Of a stretch of DNA of 64,000 nt, positions 9,433 through 17,532 are shown one piece after another; the first letter of the stretch is position 1, and each line of letters begins with the position of its first letter. Below the pieces are notes generated by a model, which was given only the letters and a program-made list of their open reading frames with translations, had not been told where the DNA came from and did no database searches. The translations under genes were made by a program, and so were the position numbers. The stretch spans positions 1 through 64,000 of the forward strand of contig CALWZO010000007.1 in assembly GCA_944386045.1 (NCBI GenBank), read 5' to 3'. Source of the stretch: an uncultured Clostridia bacterium. GTDB lineage: Bacteria > Bacillota > Clostridia > Oscillospirales > Ruminococcaceae.

Positions 9433-10464
9433 TTATTTCAAATATCCGTACAAAAGCTTGAAGGTGTTTTCAAGGCCTTTTACATGGCTGCGCTCATAGC
9501 CGTGAGAAGCATATACACCGGGACCGATAAGTCCGTGACGGATATCATATCCCGCTTTCAGGCTGACATCCACATCAGAACCGTAATACGGATAGATGTC
9601 CAGCGCATAATCTGCCTGCTGTGATTTGGCTGCTTCTATAAGTTCGCTTACAAGCTCGTAGTTATAGGGACCGGAAGAGTCTTTTGTACATATGGAAACC
9701 TGTGTTTCGGTGCAGTTGAGCCCTGTGCCTACACAACCCATATCAACGCTTATCATATCTTTTATATCCTGCGGCAATCCGCCGGCGGCGCCGTGACCAA
9801 CCTCTTCATAAACTGTAAATATGATATAAACTTTTCTGGAAAGTGCCAGTTTTCCGTCTTTTACCGCTTTTGCCAACGCCAGCAAAACAGCCGCAGAAGC
9901 TTTGTCGTCAAGAAACCTGCTTTTTATAAATCCGCTGTCTGTTATTGTAAAACGAGGGTTTACGGCGACAATGTCACCTGTCTGTATGCCCAGTTTTTCA
10001 GTATCGGTTTTGGAGTGTACTTCTTCATCCAGCAACAGTTCCAGGCTTCCGTCGAAGCTTCTGAGCGTGGTGGACAATTCTTTATTTACATGGCTTGATG
10101 CATTTTCCACCTGGAATGTGGCATCAAAAACCTTTCCATCCCTTGTTATTACCCTGGCTGTTTCTGTTTCCACATTGGAGGCATTGAGGCCGCCCAGGGG
10201 AGCAAGCTGTAAAGCTCCGTTTGACTTTATGGTTTTTACCATGGCGCCAAGTGTATCCACATGGGCTGCCAGTGCCAGTGCATTTTCTCCTTCGTTCAGC
10301 CGGCATATTACGCCGCCTTTGTTAAGTGTATAGGGGCAATATCCCATATCTTCCAGCTCTTTTACCAGATATTCGCTGACAAATTTTGTATAGCCGGTGG
10401 GACTGTCAATGTTTATCAGATTTTTCAGCTGCATAAGCATATATTCTTTCAGTGAAGCATCCAT
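9433..10464 (-). CDS. M42 family metallopeptidase (glutamyl aminopeptidase type)
   Basis: Cytosolic di-metal aminopeptidase of the M42 family, 343 residues, normal length. Visible motifs are AAHVDTLG (first metal His and Asp), RFLDDKASAA (bridging Asp), TVYEEVGHG (catalytic Glu pair), SVDMGCVG, and the late GYDIRHGLIGPGVYASHGYERSH with a metal-binding His. It trims N-terminal residues from peptides, probably as a large tetrahedral oligomer as in relatives. It stands alone, with 45 bases to the helicase start downstream. The start ATG is preceded by GGAGG. Confidence 0.9.
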   Translation of the reverse strand: MDASLKEYMLMQLKNLINIDSPTGYTKFVSEYLVKELEDMGYCPYTLNKGGVICRLNEGENALALAAHVDTLGAMVKTIKSNGALQLAPLGGLNASNVETETARVITRDGKVFDATFQVENASSHVNKELSTTLRSFDGSLELLLDEEVHSKTDTEKLGIQTGDIVAVNPRFTITDSGFIKSRFLDDKASAAVLLALAKAVKDGKLALSRKVYIIFTVYEEVGHGAAGGLPQDIKDMISVDMGCVGTGLNCTETQVSICTKDSSGPYNYELVSELIEAAKSQQADYALDIYPYYGSDVDVSLKAGYDIRHGLIGPGVYASHGYERSHVKGLENTFKLLYGYLK

Positions 10465-10544
10465 TTTTTATTCCTCCGTTCATAGATGAATAAATTATAC
10501 TATTTATTCTTTCCTGTGTAAAGTGCGCTGACGAATATATAAAG

Positions 10545-10602
10545 TTTACATTTTTTACCCGGAAACCTTACAGTTTTTACTTTATTTTACATTTATTTTA
10601 CA
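10545..10602 (+). promoter_or_regulatory. Pho-box-like cluster of TTTACA repeats
   Basis: Six TTTACA-like hexamers on the + strand start at 10545, 10554, 10567, 10576, 10586 and 10597. PhoP boxes of Bacillus are direct TT(A/C/T)ACA repeats about 11 bases apart. The spacing here is 9-13, so the match is good but imperfect. The cluster lies upstream of the phosphate transporter gene, which fits phosphate-starvation control. Confidence 0.5.
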
Positions 10603-10684
10603 TTAGTCTGCGTGCAGTATTTACAAATGTATTTTAAAATTATAAAAAACTTATAATTATTGTAAAACGAAAACAGGAGAAAGT

Positions 10685-12436
10685 ATGAGCATATTTAATC
10701 TTTTCAGCCTTATGGGCGGCCTTGCTTTGTTTTTATTCGGTATGGATCTTATGGGCAAAGCCCTGGAGAAACAGGCAGGCAGCCGTCTGAGCATAATTCT
10801 TGGCAAACTGACCTCCAGCCCGTTGAAAGGTTTTCTGCTGGGTCTGGGCGTAACAGCTGTTATCCAGTCATCTTCCGCCACCACCGTAATGGTAGTAGGT
10901 TTTGTAAACTCGGGTATAATGAGCCTGCGTCAGGCCATAGGCATAATAATGGGTTCCAATGTAGGTACAACCGTAACCGCCTGGATACTGAGCCTTACGG
11001 GACTTCAGGGTGACAGTTTTCTGATAAATCTGATGAAGCCGTCTTCATTTTCACCGATTCTTGCCTTTATAGGTATAATAATGTACATGGCGGCAAAATC
11101 TGACAAAAAGAAAAATATCGGCGTTATAATGCTTGGTTTTGCCATACTTATGACAGGTATGGAAAGTATGTCCGGTGCGGTTTCACCTCTGGCAGACACA
11201 CCTTGGTTTTCCAATCTGTTTATAAGCTTTTCCAACCCTATTCTCGGTGTTGTTGCCGGCGCTGTGCTGACGGCCATAATCCAGTCTTCTTCTGCATCTG
11301 TGGGTATATTGCAGGCTTTGTCAACCACCGGCGTCATAACTTACGGCAGTGCAATGCCCATAATAATGGGACAGAACATCGGTACATGTATAACAGCTAT
11401 TCTCTCTTCTTTCGGCACCACCAAAAACGCCAAAAGAGCTGCTGCCGTTCACCTGTATTTCAACATCATAGGTGTTACCATATTCCTGATAGTGTTCTAT
11501 GGTCTCAATTCTATATTCCAGTTTGAATTTGTAAGCAGTGTTATCGACCAGAAAGGCATCGCCCTGGTGCACACTACCTTCAATGTGATGGCAACTGCAA
11601 TAATGCTGCCCTTCTCTTCTCTGCTGGAAAAACTGGCAATTGCGACAATCAAAGACGACGGTGGCGACGAAGAATTTCAGCTGCTGGATAAAAGATTGCT
11701 GCTCACACCGGCTTTGGCTGTTGAAAGAAGTCAGACACTGGTGCAGACAATGTCAAACCTTGCTTTTGAAGGATTTAAAAAATCTGCCGAAAACCTGAAC
11801 AGCGCCGATGAAAAGCTGTATAATGAGATAAAATCCATGGAGAAATCGGTAGATAAGTATGAGGACAAACTGGGCTCTTACCTGGTGCGGCTTTCAGAAC
11901 AAGACCTTACGGTTGATAACAGCCATGAGATCAGCAAGATGCTGCATGTTATAAATGATTTTGAAAGAATAAGCGACTATTCCGTAAACATCATCGAAGC
12001 CGGCCGCGAAATGTTTGACAAAAAGATCAGCTTTTCAGATGAGGCTATGCGCGAGCTGGAAATTCTGAGAAATGCTACTTTTGAGCTTATCGATTATACT
12101 GAAAATTCCTATACACAGGATGATGTGGAAATAGCTATGGAAGTTGAACCTTTGCAGCATGTTATAAATGAACTTATTCTTGAAATAAAGGACAACCACA
12201 TAGAAAGACTGAAAAATCAGCAGTGTACAATAGAACTCGGCTTTGTTCTGTCAGATATACTTAACGCTTACGAAAGATGTGCAGCTCACTGTTCCAATAT
12301 AGCTATAGCTGTGCTGGAAGCCAAAAATGACAGCTTTGCCCCTCACGAGTCTTCCAGAAGATACAGAAAGGACGCAAGGTCCTCATATCAGGAAAATTAC
12401 CGGAAACAGAAAGAAAAATATTCTGTTGCCCTGTAA
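10685..12436 (+). CDS. Na/Pi cotransporter family protein with C-terminal PhoU-like domain
   Basis: Sodium-dependent phosphate transporter of the NptA/PNaS family, 583 residues. Two inverted membrane repeats each carry a QSSS motif: IQSSSATTVMVVGFVN near residue 60 and IQSSSASVGILQAL near residue 200, followed by GSNVGTT and GQNIGTC. After residue ~330 the protein is soluble and helical, like PhoU, which in this family probably regulates transport or signalling. The start has AGGAGA in place. It is a single-gene unit closed by a strong terminator. The TTTACA cluster upstream suggests induction under low phosphate. Confidence 0.9.
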   Translation: MSIFNLFSLMGGLALFLFGMDLMGKALEKQAGSRLSIILGKLTSSPLKGFLLGLGVTAVIQSSSATTVMVVGFVNSGIMSLRQAIGIIMGSNVGTTVTAWILSLTGLQGDSFLINLMKPSSFSPILAFIGIIMYMAAKSDKKKNIGVIMLGFAILMTGMESMSGAVSPLADTPWFSNLFISFSNPILGVVAGAVLTAIIQSSSASVGILQALSTTGVITYGSAMPIIMGQNIGTCITAILSSFGTTKNAKRAAAVHLYFNIIGVTIFLIVFYGLNSIFQFEFVSSVIDQKGIALVHTTFNVMATAIMLPFSSLLEKLAIATIKDDGGDEEFQLLDKRLLLTPALAVERSQTLVQTMSNLAFEGFKKSAENLNSADEKLYNEIKSMEKSVDKYEDKLGSYLVRLSEQDLTVDNSHEISKMLHVINDFERISDYSVNIIEAGREMFDKKISFSDEAMRELEILRNATFELIDYTENSYTQDDVEIAMEVEPLQHVINELILEIKDNHIERLKNQQCTIELGFVLSDILNAYERCAAHCSNIAIAVLEAKNDSFAPHESSRRYRKDARSSYQENYRKQKEKYSVAL

Positions 12437-12468
12437 ACGCCAATCTCTTACCCTTATATAATATAAAA

Positions 12469-12515
12469 AAACAAACACGGAACCATTTTTGCGGTGGGTT
12501 CCGTGTTTGTTTTTT
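12469..12515. terminator. bidirectional terminator
   Basis: A 16-bp inverted repeat, AAACAAACACGGAACC and its complement, has a T run on the + side and A run on the other. It serves the Na/Pi gene and the converging XRE operon. Confidence 0.9.
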
Positions 12516-12520
12516 AATTT

Positions 12521-12721
12521 TTATGGAAATATAAATATCTCTTCAATAGGCGCCTTCACCGCCCTGGAAATATCTATCGCCAGTTTAAGCGACGGATTAT
12601 ACCGGGCTTTTTCCAGCCTCATTATCGTTTCTCGTCGCACCCCGACAATTTCTGCCAGCTGCTCCTGTGTAAGCCCCTGAAGCTGTCGGTATATTTTCAG
12701 TCTGCATTCAAATTCAGCCAT
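12521..12721 (-). CDS. XRE-family transcriptional regulator
   Basis: A 66-residue protein made of a single helix-turn-helix domain: [29 protein letters not shown], read as helix, turn and recognition helix. The ending IEEIFIF is typical of the short clostridial regulators paired with DUF3796-type membrane proteins. The ATG at 12721 follows AGGTGG closely; an in-frame GTG three codons earlier overlaps that site and is unlikely. It is the second gene of the operon started by the DUF3796 gene, and probably binds the palindrome at 13401-13435 to control its own transcript. Confidence 0.85.
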   Translation of the reverse strand: MAEFECRLKIYRQLQGLTQEQLAEIVGVRRETIMRLEKARYNPSLKLAIDISRAVKAPIEEIFIFP

Positions 12722-12733
12722 GATGCCCACCTA

Positions 12734-13387
12734 TCATATCCGGTTTTCGTCATTGTCATAATGGTACAGCAGATATTCCACAAGGAATATGCACAATGCC
12801 TTCGACAGTGACAATGTTATTATCAGTGCAGCCAGTGTGTATTCCGCATTTTTTACAAGATACCCCTGTGAAAAGACTATAAGCGCGATAAAATTTATCG
12901 TAAAGCTGATTTTATATGCCTTCGACTGGGCGCGCGCAGCGTTCTCGCGAAAGCGCTCATCCATAAAAGTGCCGGACATCTTACCTTCGTAATAAAACCC
13001 GAAAAAACCAAAAAAGATAAAAAGCACAAAAGGTGTCACCTGGCCTGAAGCAGGATAAGTCAGAAATCCCAGGAAACCCAAAAAGCCGAAAAAGCCTAGA
13101 AAACCAAGCTTTGGGTTTATTTTTCTGGTATAACTTTTTTCACTGCTTTTGCTATTTTTTACCGCATTAACAAAAGATGTCAGACACACAAAAGCAATGT
13201 ATATGATTACCATGGCGCAGGCCAAAATCATGGGCAGATCTCTATAGCTGAAAACATAGCTGCCGAAATCCATAGGGTATACCAGCCTGCCTTGGTTGAA
13301 TTTCAAAGAATACCATACAGCCCCGGCCATTGTCGCCGCACACAATATACCCAGCAGTCCTGTAATTGCAAATTTTTTATTTTTCAT
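12734..13387 (-). CDS. DUF3796 membrane protein with GFLGF repeats
   Basis: A 217-residue membrane protein. After two N-terminal membrane segments it has the DUF3796 hallmark KLGFLGFFGFLGFLGFL at about residues 92-108, then further hydrophobic segments and a conserved-looking MSGTFMDERF. The function is unknown. It is first in a two-gene operon with an XRE regulator, a frequent pairing in Clostridia. The promoter contains a large palindrome covering the -10. Confidence 0.8.
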   Translation of the reverse strand: MKNKKFAITGLLGILCAATMAGAVWYSLKFNQGRLVYPMDFGSYVFSYRDLPMILACAMVIIYIAFVCLTSFVNAVKNSKSSEKSYTRKINPKLGFLGFFGFLGFLGFLTYPASGQVTPFVLFIFFGFFGFYYEGKMSGTFMDERFRENAARAQSKAYKISFTINFIALIVFSQGYLVKNAEYTLAALIITLSLSKALCIFLVEYLLYHYDNDENRI

Positions 13388-13400
13388 AATGCCTCCAATA

Positions 13401-13435
13401 AGATATAATTATCTCTTTATGTGATAATTATATCT
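13401..13435. promoter_or_regulatory. palindromic operator at the DUF3796-XRE promoter
   Basis: A perfect inverted repeat with 13-bp arms, AGATATAATTATC (13401-13413) and its complement (13423-13435), is separated by 9 bases. One arm contains the -10 hexamer of the leftward promoter, so a bound protein would block polymerase. The likely ligand is the XRE protein of the same operon. Confidence 0.65.
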
Positions 13436-13454
13436 CATTTAATAGATATGTCAA
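13427..13454 (-). promoter_or_regulatory. sigma-A type promoter of the DUF3796-XRE operon
   Basis: Leftward TTGACA (13454-13449) and TATAAT (13432-13427) are separated by 16 bases, a near-consensus promoter. Confidence 0.8.
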
Positions 13455-13471
13455 GACATTTTGCAAAGAAA

Positions 13472-13496
13472 AAGCCGCCCTTTGGCGGCTTTTTTT
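13472..13496 (-). terminator. terminator of the gpsA transcript
   Basis: AAGCCGCC and GGCGGCTT flank a 4-base loop, with T runs on both sides. It lies directly downstream of the gpsA stop. Confidence 0.85.
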
Positions 13497-13503
13497 GATT
13501 TAA

Positions 13504-14472
13504 TCAATAGTTATTTGTAAATTCGCCCTTGACATCGCGGCTGAAAAGCCTGGACAAGGCATCCTGCGGGTTGAAATTGCTGTAAAGTATATCATAAACA
13601 ACATGGGAAATGGGCATTTCCACATGATACTTTTCCGAAAGTTTCATAAGTGCCTTGACTGTGGCTACACCCTCTGCCAGCTTGTCGTATTTTTCGCCGG
13701 TTATAAATCTTTCACCGAACATACGGTTTTGGCTGTGAAGTGAGAACAGAGTTGCTTCGTAATCCCCCAGATGGCTTAATCCATAGGCTGTAAGCTCGTT
13801 GCCGCCCATGGCTTTTATCAGCCTGGACACTTCTCTGGCGCCTCTTGCCATAAGCGCACCTTTCAGGCTGGAAAGGTGAAGTCCGTCCAGCATACCGGCT
13901 GCTATACCGACTACATTTTTGGCGGCTGCGCCTATTTCAGTCCCAATAATATCATCGCCAAGATAGAGCCTTATCAGGTCGCCGGAAAATTTTTCAACAA
14001 CATCTTTTGTCACCGTTTTGTCAGCGCTGTCCACGACCATGCAGTTGGGTATGCCTGCCATAAAGTCCTGCACATGCCCCGGGCCTACCCACACACATAT
14101 ATTTACATATTGTCTGATTGTATATTTAACTATTTCGGACAGTCTTTCACCGGTTTCACTTTCAATGCCTTTCATACACAGAATGAATGTTTTTCCGTGT
14201 ACATTGTATTGGTTTATCCTCTGGCAAAATTCCCTCAGGTGCTGTGCACTGATGGATATTACAATATATTCTGAATGTTTTAAAGCTTTTTCCAGGTCTG
14301 GTTCCAGCACAAGACTGTCCGGAAGGGTCAGATAGCTGTTTTTCCTTTCAGTTACCAGCTGTTCAAAATCCGGGCTGCCTTCCCTGCCCCACAGTACCAC
14401 ATCGTTTCTTCGGCTGTGATAAACAGCCAGGAAAGTGCCCCATCTTCCCGAGCCCAAAACTGTTACATTCAT
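13504..14472 (-). CDS. gpsA: glycerol-3-phosphate dehydrogenase [NAD(P)+]
   Basis: Makes sn-glycerol 3-phosphate from dihydroxyacetone phosphate for phospholipid synthesis. The Rossmann motif GSGRWG is at residues 7-12 (usually GAGSWG). The catalytic Lys is in IGAAAKNVVGIAAG at residue 185. The following segment LKGALMARGAREVSRL matches the family, and GLSHLGDYEATLFS is a slightly divergent form of the usual GLAGLGDLxxT. Length 322 is close to the family norm. It overlaps the SGNH hydrolase gene upstream by 4 bases (ATGA), so the two are translationally coupled. The variant motifs leave a small chance of altered cofactor preference. Confidence 0.85.
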   Translation of the reverse strand: MNVTVLGSGRWGTFLAVYHSRRNDVVLWGREGSPDFEQLVTERKNSYLTLPDSLVLEPDLEKALKHSEYIVISISAQHLREFCQRINQYNVHGKTFILCMKGIESETGERLSEIVKYTIRQYVNICVWVGPGHVQDFMAGIPNCMVVDSADKTVTKDVVEKFSGDLIRLYLGDDIIGTEIGAAAKNVVGIAAGMLDGLHLSSLKGALMARGAREVSRLIKAMGGNELTAYGLSHLGDYEATLFSLHSQNRMFGERFITGEKYDKLAEGVATVKALMKLSEKYHVEMPISHVVYDILYSNFNPQDALSRLFSRDVKGEFTNNY

Positions 14473-15785
14473 ACATTTCCCTCCGTTCCTTCTTCCGGCA
14501 AAGTTGTGTTGCTTTCGGTGCTTTCTGTTACAGGCTGTGAAGAGTTATTTGCCGGTGGCTGCACTGTTTCAACCGATGATTCCGACGAAGACGGAATTTG
14601 TTCCTGACTGCTGGATGAAGAGGAGGACGGCACAGACGGCCGCACTGATGTTGAAGAAGATGTTGAGGATGAAGAGGAAGATGAAGATGAAGAAGATGTT
14701 GAGGAGGACGATGAAGATATGGACGAGGACGAAGATGAGGATGATGAAGATGAACTGCTGGAAGAAACCACACTGCTTGACTGCGGCTTGCTGCTGGAAG
14801 ATATTATGCTGCTGGAATGAGAGGAAGAAGAGCTGACCTCCCGCGGCGGGTTTCTCCTTGTGGGAATAACACCTCGTGCCGGCCTGGTATCTTCTGTTAT
14901 ATATTTGTGTGAAGCCACATAATCCAAAAGCAGCTCGTAGCCGTCAGAGTTAAGATGTATACCGTCTGTTGCCACATATTTTGACTGCATAAATCCGGTA
15001 TTGGGGTCTTTGAACACCTCTGCGGTATTCAGAAATTTCCAGTCATTTTCGCGGCACATCTCTGCCAAAGCCAGATTGAATTCGTCAATGTCCTGCATGG
15101 TTATGTTGGGGTAGCTTCTGGATTTGGCCACAGGAAGTACCGATTCAACAATTATATCTGCATAGGGATATGCTTTTGTAATAGCAGCCAGGGCATTTTC
15201 ATAAGATTGTATAAAATCTTCGGTTTCTGTTCCGCCGGCATTGTTAGTGCCAAAATTTATTATTATTCTTCTTGGTTTCAGCATACCTACGGCAACAGGC
15301 ATGGTAACAGGTTCTTCATAACCCACAAACCATATACATTTGCTGGTTGTTACAGACTGTACGGGCATACCGGTAACACCCATTACATACTGCAATGAAA
15401 GATGGTTATATGCCGCAAGGCCTTCGGTGTTTGAGTCGCCTATAAACAGTGTTTCACGGAAATAGTTCCTGTCTGTTTCATTGTTTTCCGGCAGCAGGAC
15501 ATCGGAATATTCCTGTATGGCCTGTGTGTAGTAGTCCTGATACTGGGAGTCCGCCAGCGGGTCGTAAGAGCCTGAAAACAGCGAGCCATCCGTATACAGA
15601 CCATCGGCGGAGGTGGGGTTTTTACCCTTTCCGGTAAGAGCAAATATTGCCAGGGCCAGAATGATGACAACCAGCACACCTATGGCATATATCTGAATTT
15701 TTGTCTTTTTGTCCAGCTTGTCAAATCTTTTTTTGTAAACCTTTAATTTGTCGGCCAAAGTATGTTTTTTTCTGTTTTTTTCCAT
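14469..15785 (-). CDS. membrane-anchored SGNH/GDSL hydrolase with serine-rich tail
   Basis: A 438-residue exported esterase-like protein. The N-terminus is basic, followed by one membrane helix at residues ~29-51. The SGNH domain has block I FIGDSNTEG with Ser118, block III GTNNAGG and block V DGIHLNSDG with Asp274 and His277. Such enzymes remove acyl groups from glycans or lipids. From residue ~318 to ~405 it is almost pure Ser, broken by a few Thr, Ile, Val and Pro; this may act as a flexible linker or a glycosylation target. There is no LPxTG anchor at the C-terminus. It overlaps gpsA and follows the HAD gene by 9 bases. Confidence 0.85.
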   Translation of the reverse strand: MEKNRKKHTLADKLKVYKKRFDKLDKKTKIQIYAIGVLVVIILALAIFALTGKGKNPTSADGLYTDGSLFSGSYDPLADSQYQDYYTQAIQEYSDVLLPENNETDRNYFRETLFIGDSNTEGLAAYNHLSLQYVMGVTGMPVQSVTTSKCIWFVGYEEPVTMPVAVGMLKPRRIIINFGTNNAGGTETEDFIQSYENALAAITKAYPYADIIVESVLPVAKSRSYPNITMQDIDEFNLALAEMCRENDWKFLNTAEVFKDPNTGFMQSKYVATDGIHLNSDGYELLLDYVASHKYITEDTRPARGVIPTRRNPPREVSSSSSHSSSIISSSSKPQSSSVVSSSSSSSSSSSSSSSISSSSSSTSSSSSSSSSSSTSSSTSVRPSVPSSSSSSSQEQIPSSSESSVETVQPPANNSSQPVTESTESNTTLPEEGTEGNV

Positions 15786-15794
15786 TGATAACTC

Positions 15795-16433
15795 CTAAGC
15801 CAGTATTTTTTCCAGTTCTGTTATGTCATTTATAAGAGCGACATTTTTGCATGCGCTCAGTTCTTCATAGCTGCCAAAACCGTACAGCACACCAACTGCG
15901 TCCATGTTCATTCTCCGGGCGCCTTCCAGGTCAAACTTGCGGTCACCGACCATAAGCACCTGACTGTTTTCTATTCCGGTCTGCTGCAGCACAAGATTTA
16001 TTACATCTTCCTTTTTGCTTACTGTGCCGTCCAGGGACGCACCGCCCACAAAGTCAAAATATTTCTTTATATCAAAGTGTTCCAATATTTTATCTACAAA
16101 TACCTGGGGCTTACTGCTGGCGGTGCATAGTATATATCCTTTTTCTTTCAGCGACGCCAAAGTCTGCCGCACATTGGGATATATCTCGTTTTCATACATA
16201 CCGCCGCCTGCCGCAAATCTTTCACGGTATTTTTCAACGGCTTCTTCCGCCTTGTCTTCGCCTATAAGCTCTTTGAAAGTGTCGACCAGCGGAGGACCGA
16301 TATATTTTTTCAAATCCTCCCTTACAGTAACTACATTATAATAATCTGCGGCGTACTGTATGGAATTTAAGATACCCTCTTCCGGGTTTGTCAGTGTTCC
16401 GTCAAGATCAAAAAAAATTGCTTTGTATCCCAT
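15795..16433 (-). CDS. HAD-family phosphatase, Gph-like
   Basis: A 212-residue haloacid dehalogenase superfamily hydrolase. Motif I is FFDLDGTLTNPEEG, with Asp9 as nucleophile and Asp11 as acid/base. A helical cap follows, then motif II around TASSKP and motif III/IV VGDRKFDLEGARRMNMDAVGV. This layout is typical of phosphoglycolate phosphatase and PpaX-like enzymes acting on small phosphate esters. It is the first gene of a leftward operon with the SGNH hydrolase and gpsA. The exact substrate is not determinable. Confidence 0.85.
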   Translation of the reverse strand: MGYKAIFFDLDGTLTNPEEGILNSIQYAADYYNVVTVREDLKKYIGPPLVDTFKELIGEDKAEEAVEKYRERFAAGGGMYENEIYPNVRQTLASLKEKGYILCTASSKPQVFVDKILEHFDIKKYFDFVGGASLDGTVSKKEDVINLVLQQTGIENSQVLMVGDRKFDLEGARRMNMDAVGVLYGFGSYEELSACKNVALINDITELEKILA

Positions 16434-16553
16434 AAAACCGTTTACCTTTCATATAATATCTTATATAGTATACCATTTATAAAGTCTGCTAACAAGAATA
16501 AATTTTAACTGTATTCATAATGTAACATAAAATAAAAAACGGCATATTATACT

Positions 16554-16581
16554 TTAAGCGATTGCTAATAAGTTTATGGAG
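16554..16581 (+). promoter_or_regulatory. possible sporulation sigma-K-like -10 element
   Basis: CATATTATA about 45 bases before the start at 16593 fits the sigma-K -10 pattern CATAnnnTA, with an AC dinucleotide 16 bases further upstream. In this AT-rich DNA such a match can arise by chance. Confidence 0.25.
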
Positions 16582-16592
16582 GATTTTTATAT

Positions 16593-17288
16593 ATGGAAAA
16601 CTGTACAAAAAAAGACTTTCTTTCAAAAAACAAAGCAAGGTTTGGTATTCTGGATAATCTGCCCAATGAAGAGTATCTGGATATCTGCGCCCAGAATGTG
16701 CGCTGTATTGCGACAAAACAAATCAGAACCTGCATTCCGCTGCCCAGTGTAAACGGAATTTTGAACAACTGCCGCGGCATAATCGACTACCCCGGTGAAA
16801 TTGACACATCCTACGCCAGCTTCCGTGTAACAGGCGCAAAAGAGGAACTGGTACACTGTGAAACACGGCGTCCCGGCGTAAAAATTACTGTCCACGGCCA
16901 GATTGTTGTGCGCTCAGTGCCCACACAGGAAAACTGCGCCCCCACATATATCGCAATTCCGATACAGGTAGTGGATGAAGTTCTGTACAACTTCTATTCC
17001 ACCAAAGACGGCAATCTGATAACAGATATGAAAAATGAACTGGCTTACATAGATGGTTCTTGTATGGTGGTACAGCTGAACTGCAGCATATACAAAGATA
17101 CCTCCGGTTCCTGCCCCAGATATATGGCCAGAATCCGCGGTAATATTGTTGACAAACTGTGGAAGAGAGAAAACATCTGGGTAGAAGGCGTACGCCCCTA
17201 TCCGTCAACTGCTCTCACATTCTGCGACAGTTTTGACCTGGACTGCCCTGTTTATAACATGTCCTCTGACACTGACTGCGAAGACTGA
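16593..17288 (+). CDS. Cys-rich protein of unknown function, perhaps SPOCS-like
   Basis: I do not recognise this 231-residue protein with certainty. It has no membrane helix or signal peptide and carries an unusual number of cysteines spread along its length, starting with MENC and ending TDCED. The central part, VKITVHGQIVVRSVP, and the general beta-strand pattern recall the SPOCS/DUF3794 domain of clostridial spore proteins, but the match is weak. The start has GGAGG. It is a lone gene closed by a strong terminator, with a faint sporulation-type promoter upstream. A cysteine-linked spore or envelope structural protein is a guess. Confidence 0.5.
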   Translation: MENCTKKDFLSKNKARFGILDNLPNEEYLDICAQNVRCIATKQIRTCIPLPSVNGILNNCRGIIDYPGEIDTSYASFRVTGAKEELVHCETRRPGVKITVHGQIVVRSVPTQENCAPTYIAIPIQVVDEVLYNFYSTKDGNLITDMKNELAYIDGSCMVVQLNCSIYKDTSGSCPRYMARIRGNIVDKLWKRENIWVEGVRPYPSTALTFCDSFDLDCPVYNMSSDTDCED

Positions 17289-17295
17289 TACTGAA

Positions 17296-17324
17296 AAAAC
17301 GGAAAGGCTATGCCTTTCCGTTTT
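17296..17324. terminator. bidirectional terminator
   Basis: AAACGGAAAGGC and GCCTTTCCGTTT flank a 3-base loop, with an A run before and a T-rich run after. The stop codon of the leftward small gene lies inside the stem. Confidence 0.85.
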
Positions 17325-17490
17325 CTTTTAACAGACCTATTATAGTATCCAGCTTGTGGATGATCTCTTCTAACATTCCGTTTTTGTCAGTTTCTGACCA
17401 GAAATTAGTTTTGTTAAACTCGAAATTTTCGCCTTTTGACAGGTTTGGCAGTTCGCCGTCCACTTCAATTACAAACGGTTCGTTTACCAA
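17308..17490 (-). CDS. small protein of unknown function
   Basis: An acidic protein of about 60 residues with no membrane segment. The last third (GMLEEIIHKLDTIIGLLKENG) looks like an amphipathic helix or short coiled coil. I place the start at the TTG at 17490, which has AGGGGTGAT at good spacing; a longer reading from 17529 lacks a ribosome site. It lies directly downstream of the TetM-NYN gene in the same direction and may be its co-transcribed partner. No function can be assigned. Confidence 0.5.
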   Translation of the reverse strand: MVNEPFVIEVDGELPNLSKGENFEFNKTNFWSETDKNGMLEEIIHKLDTIIGLLKENGKA

Positions 17491-17532
17491 TCTTATCACC
17501 CCTGGATAATATATATGCGTCAGGGACAATGT

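Noticed and set aside
14435-14836. A Met- and Lys-rich + strand frame opposite the SGNH hydrolase tail
   Set aside because: Its composition only reflects the complement of serine codons.
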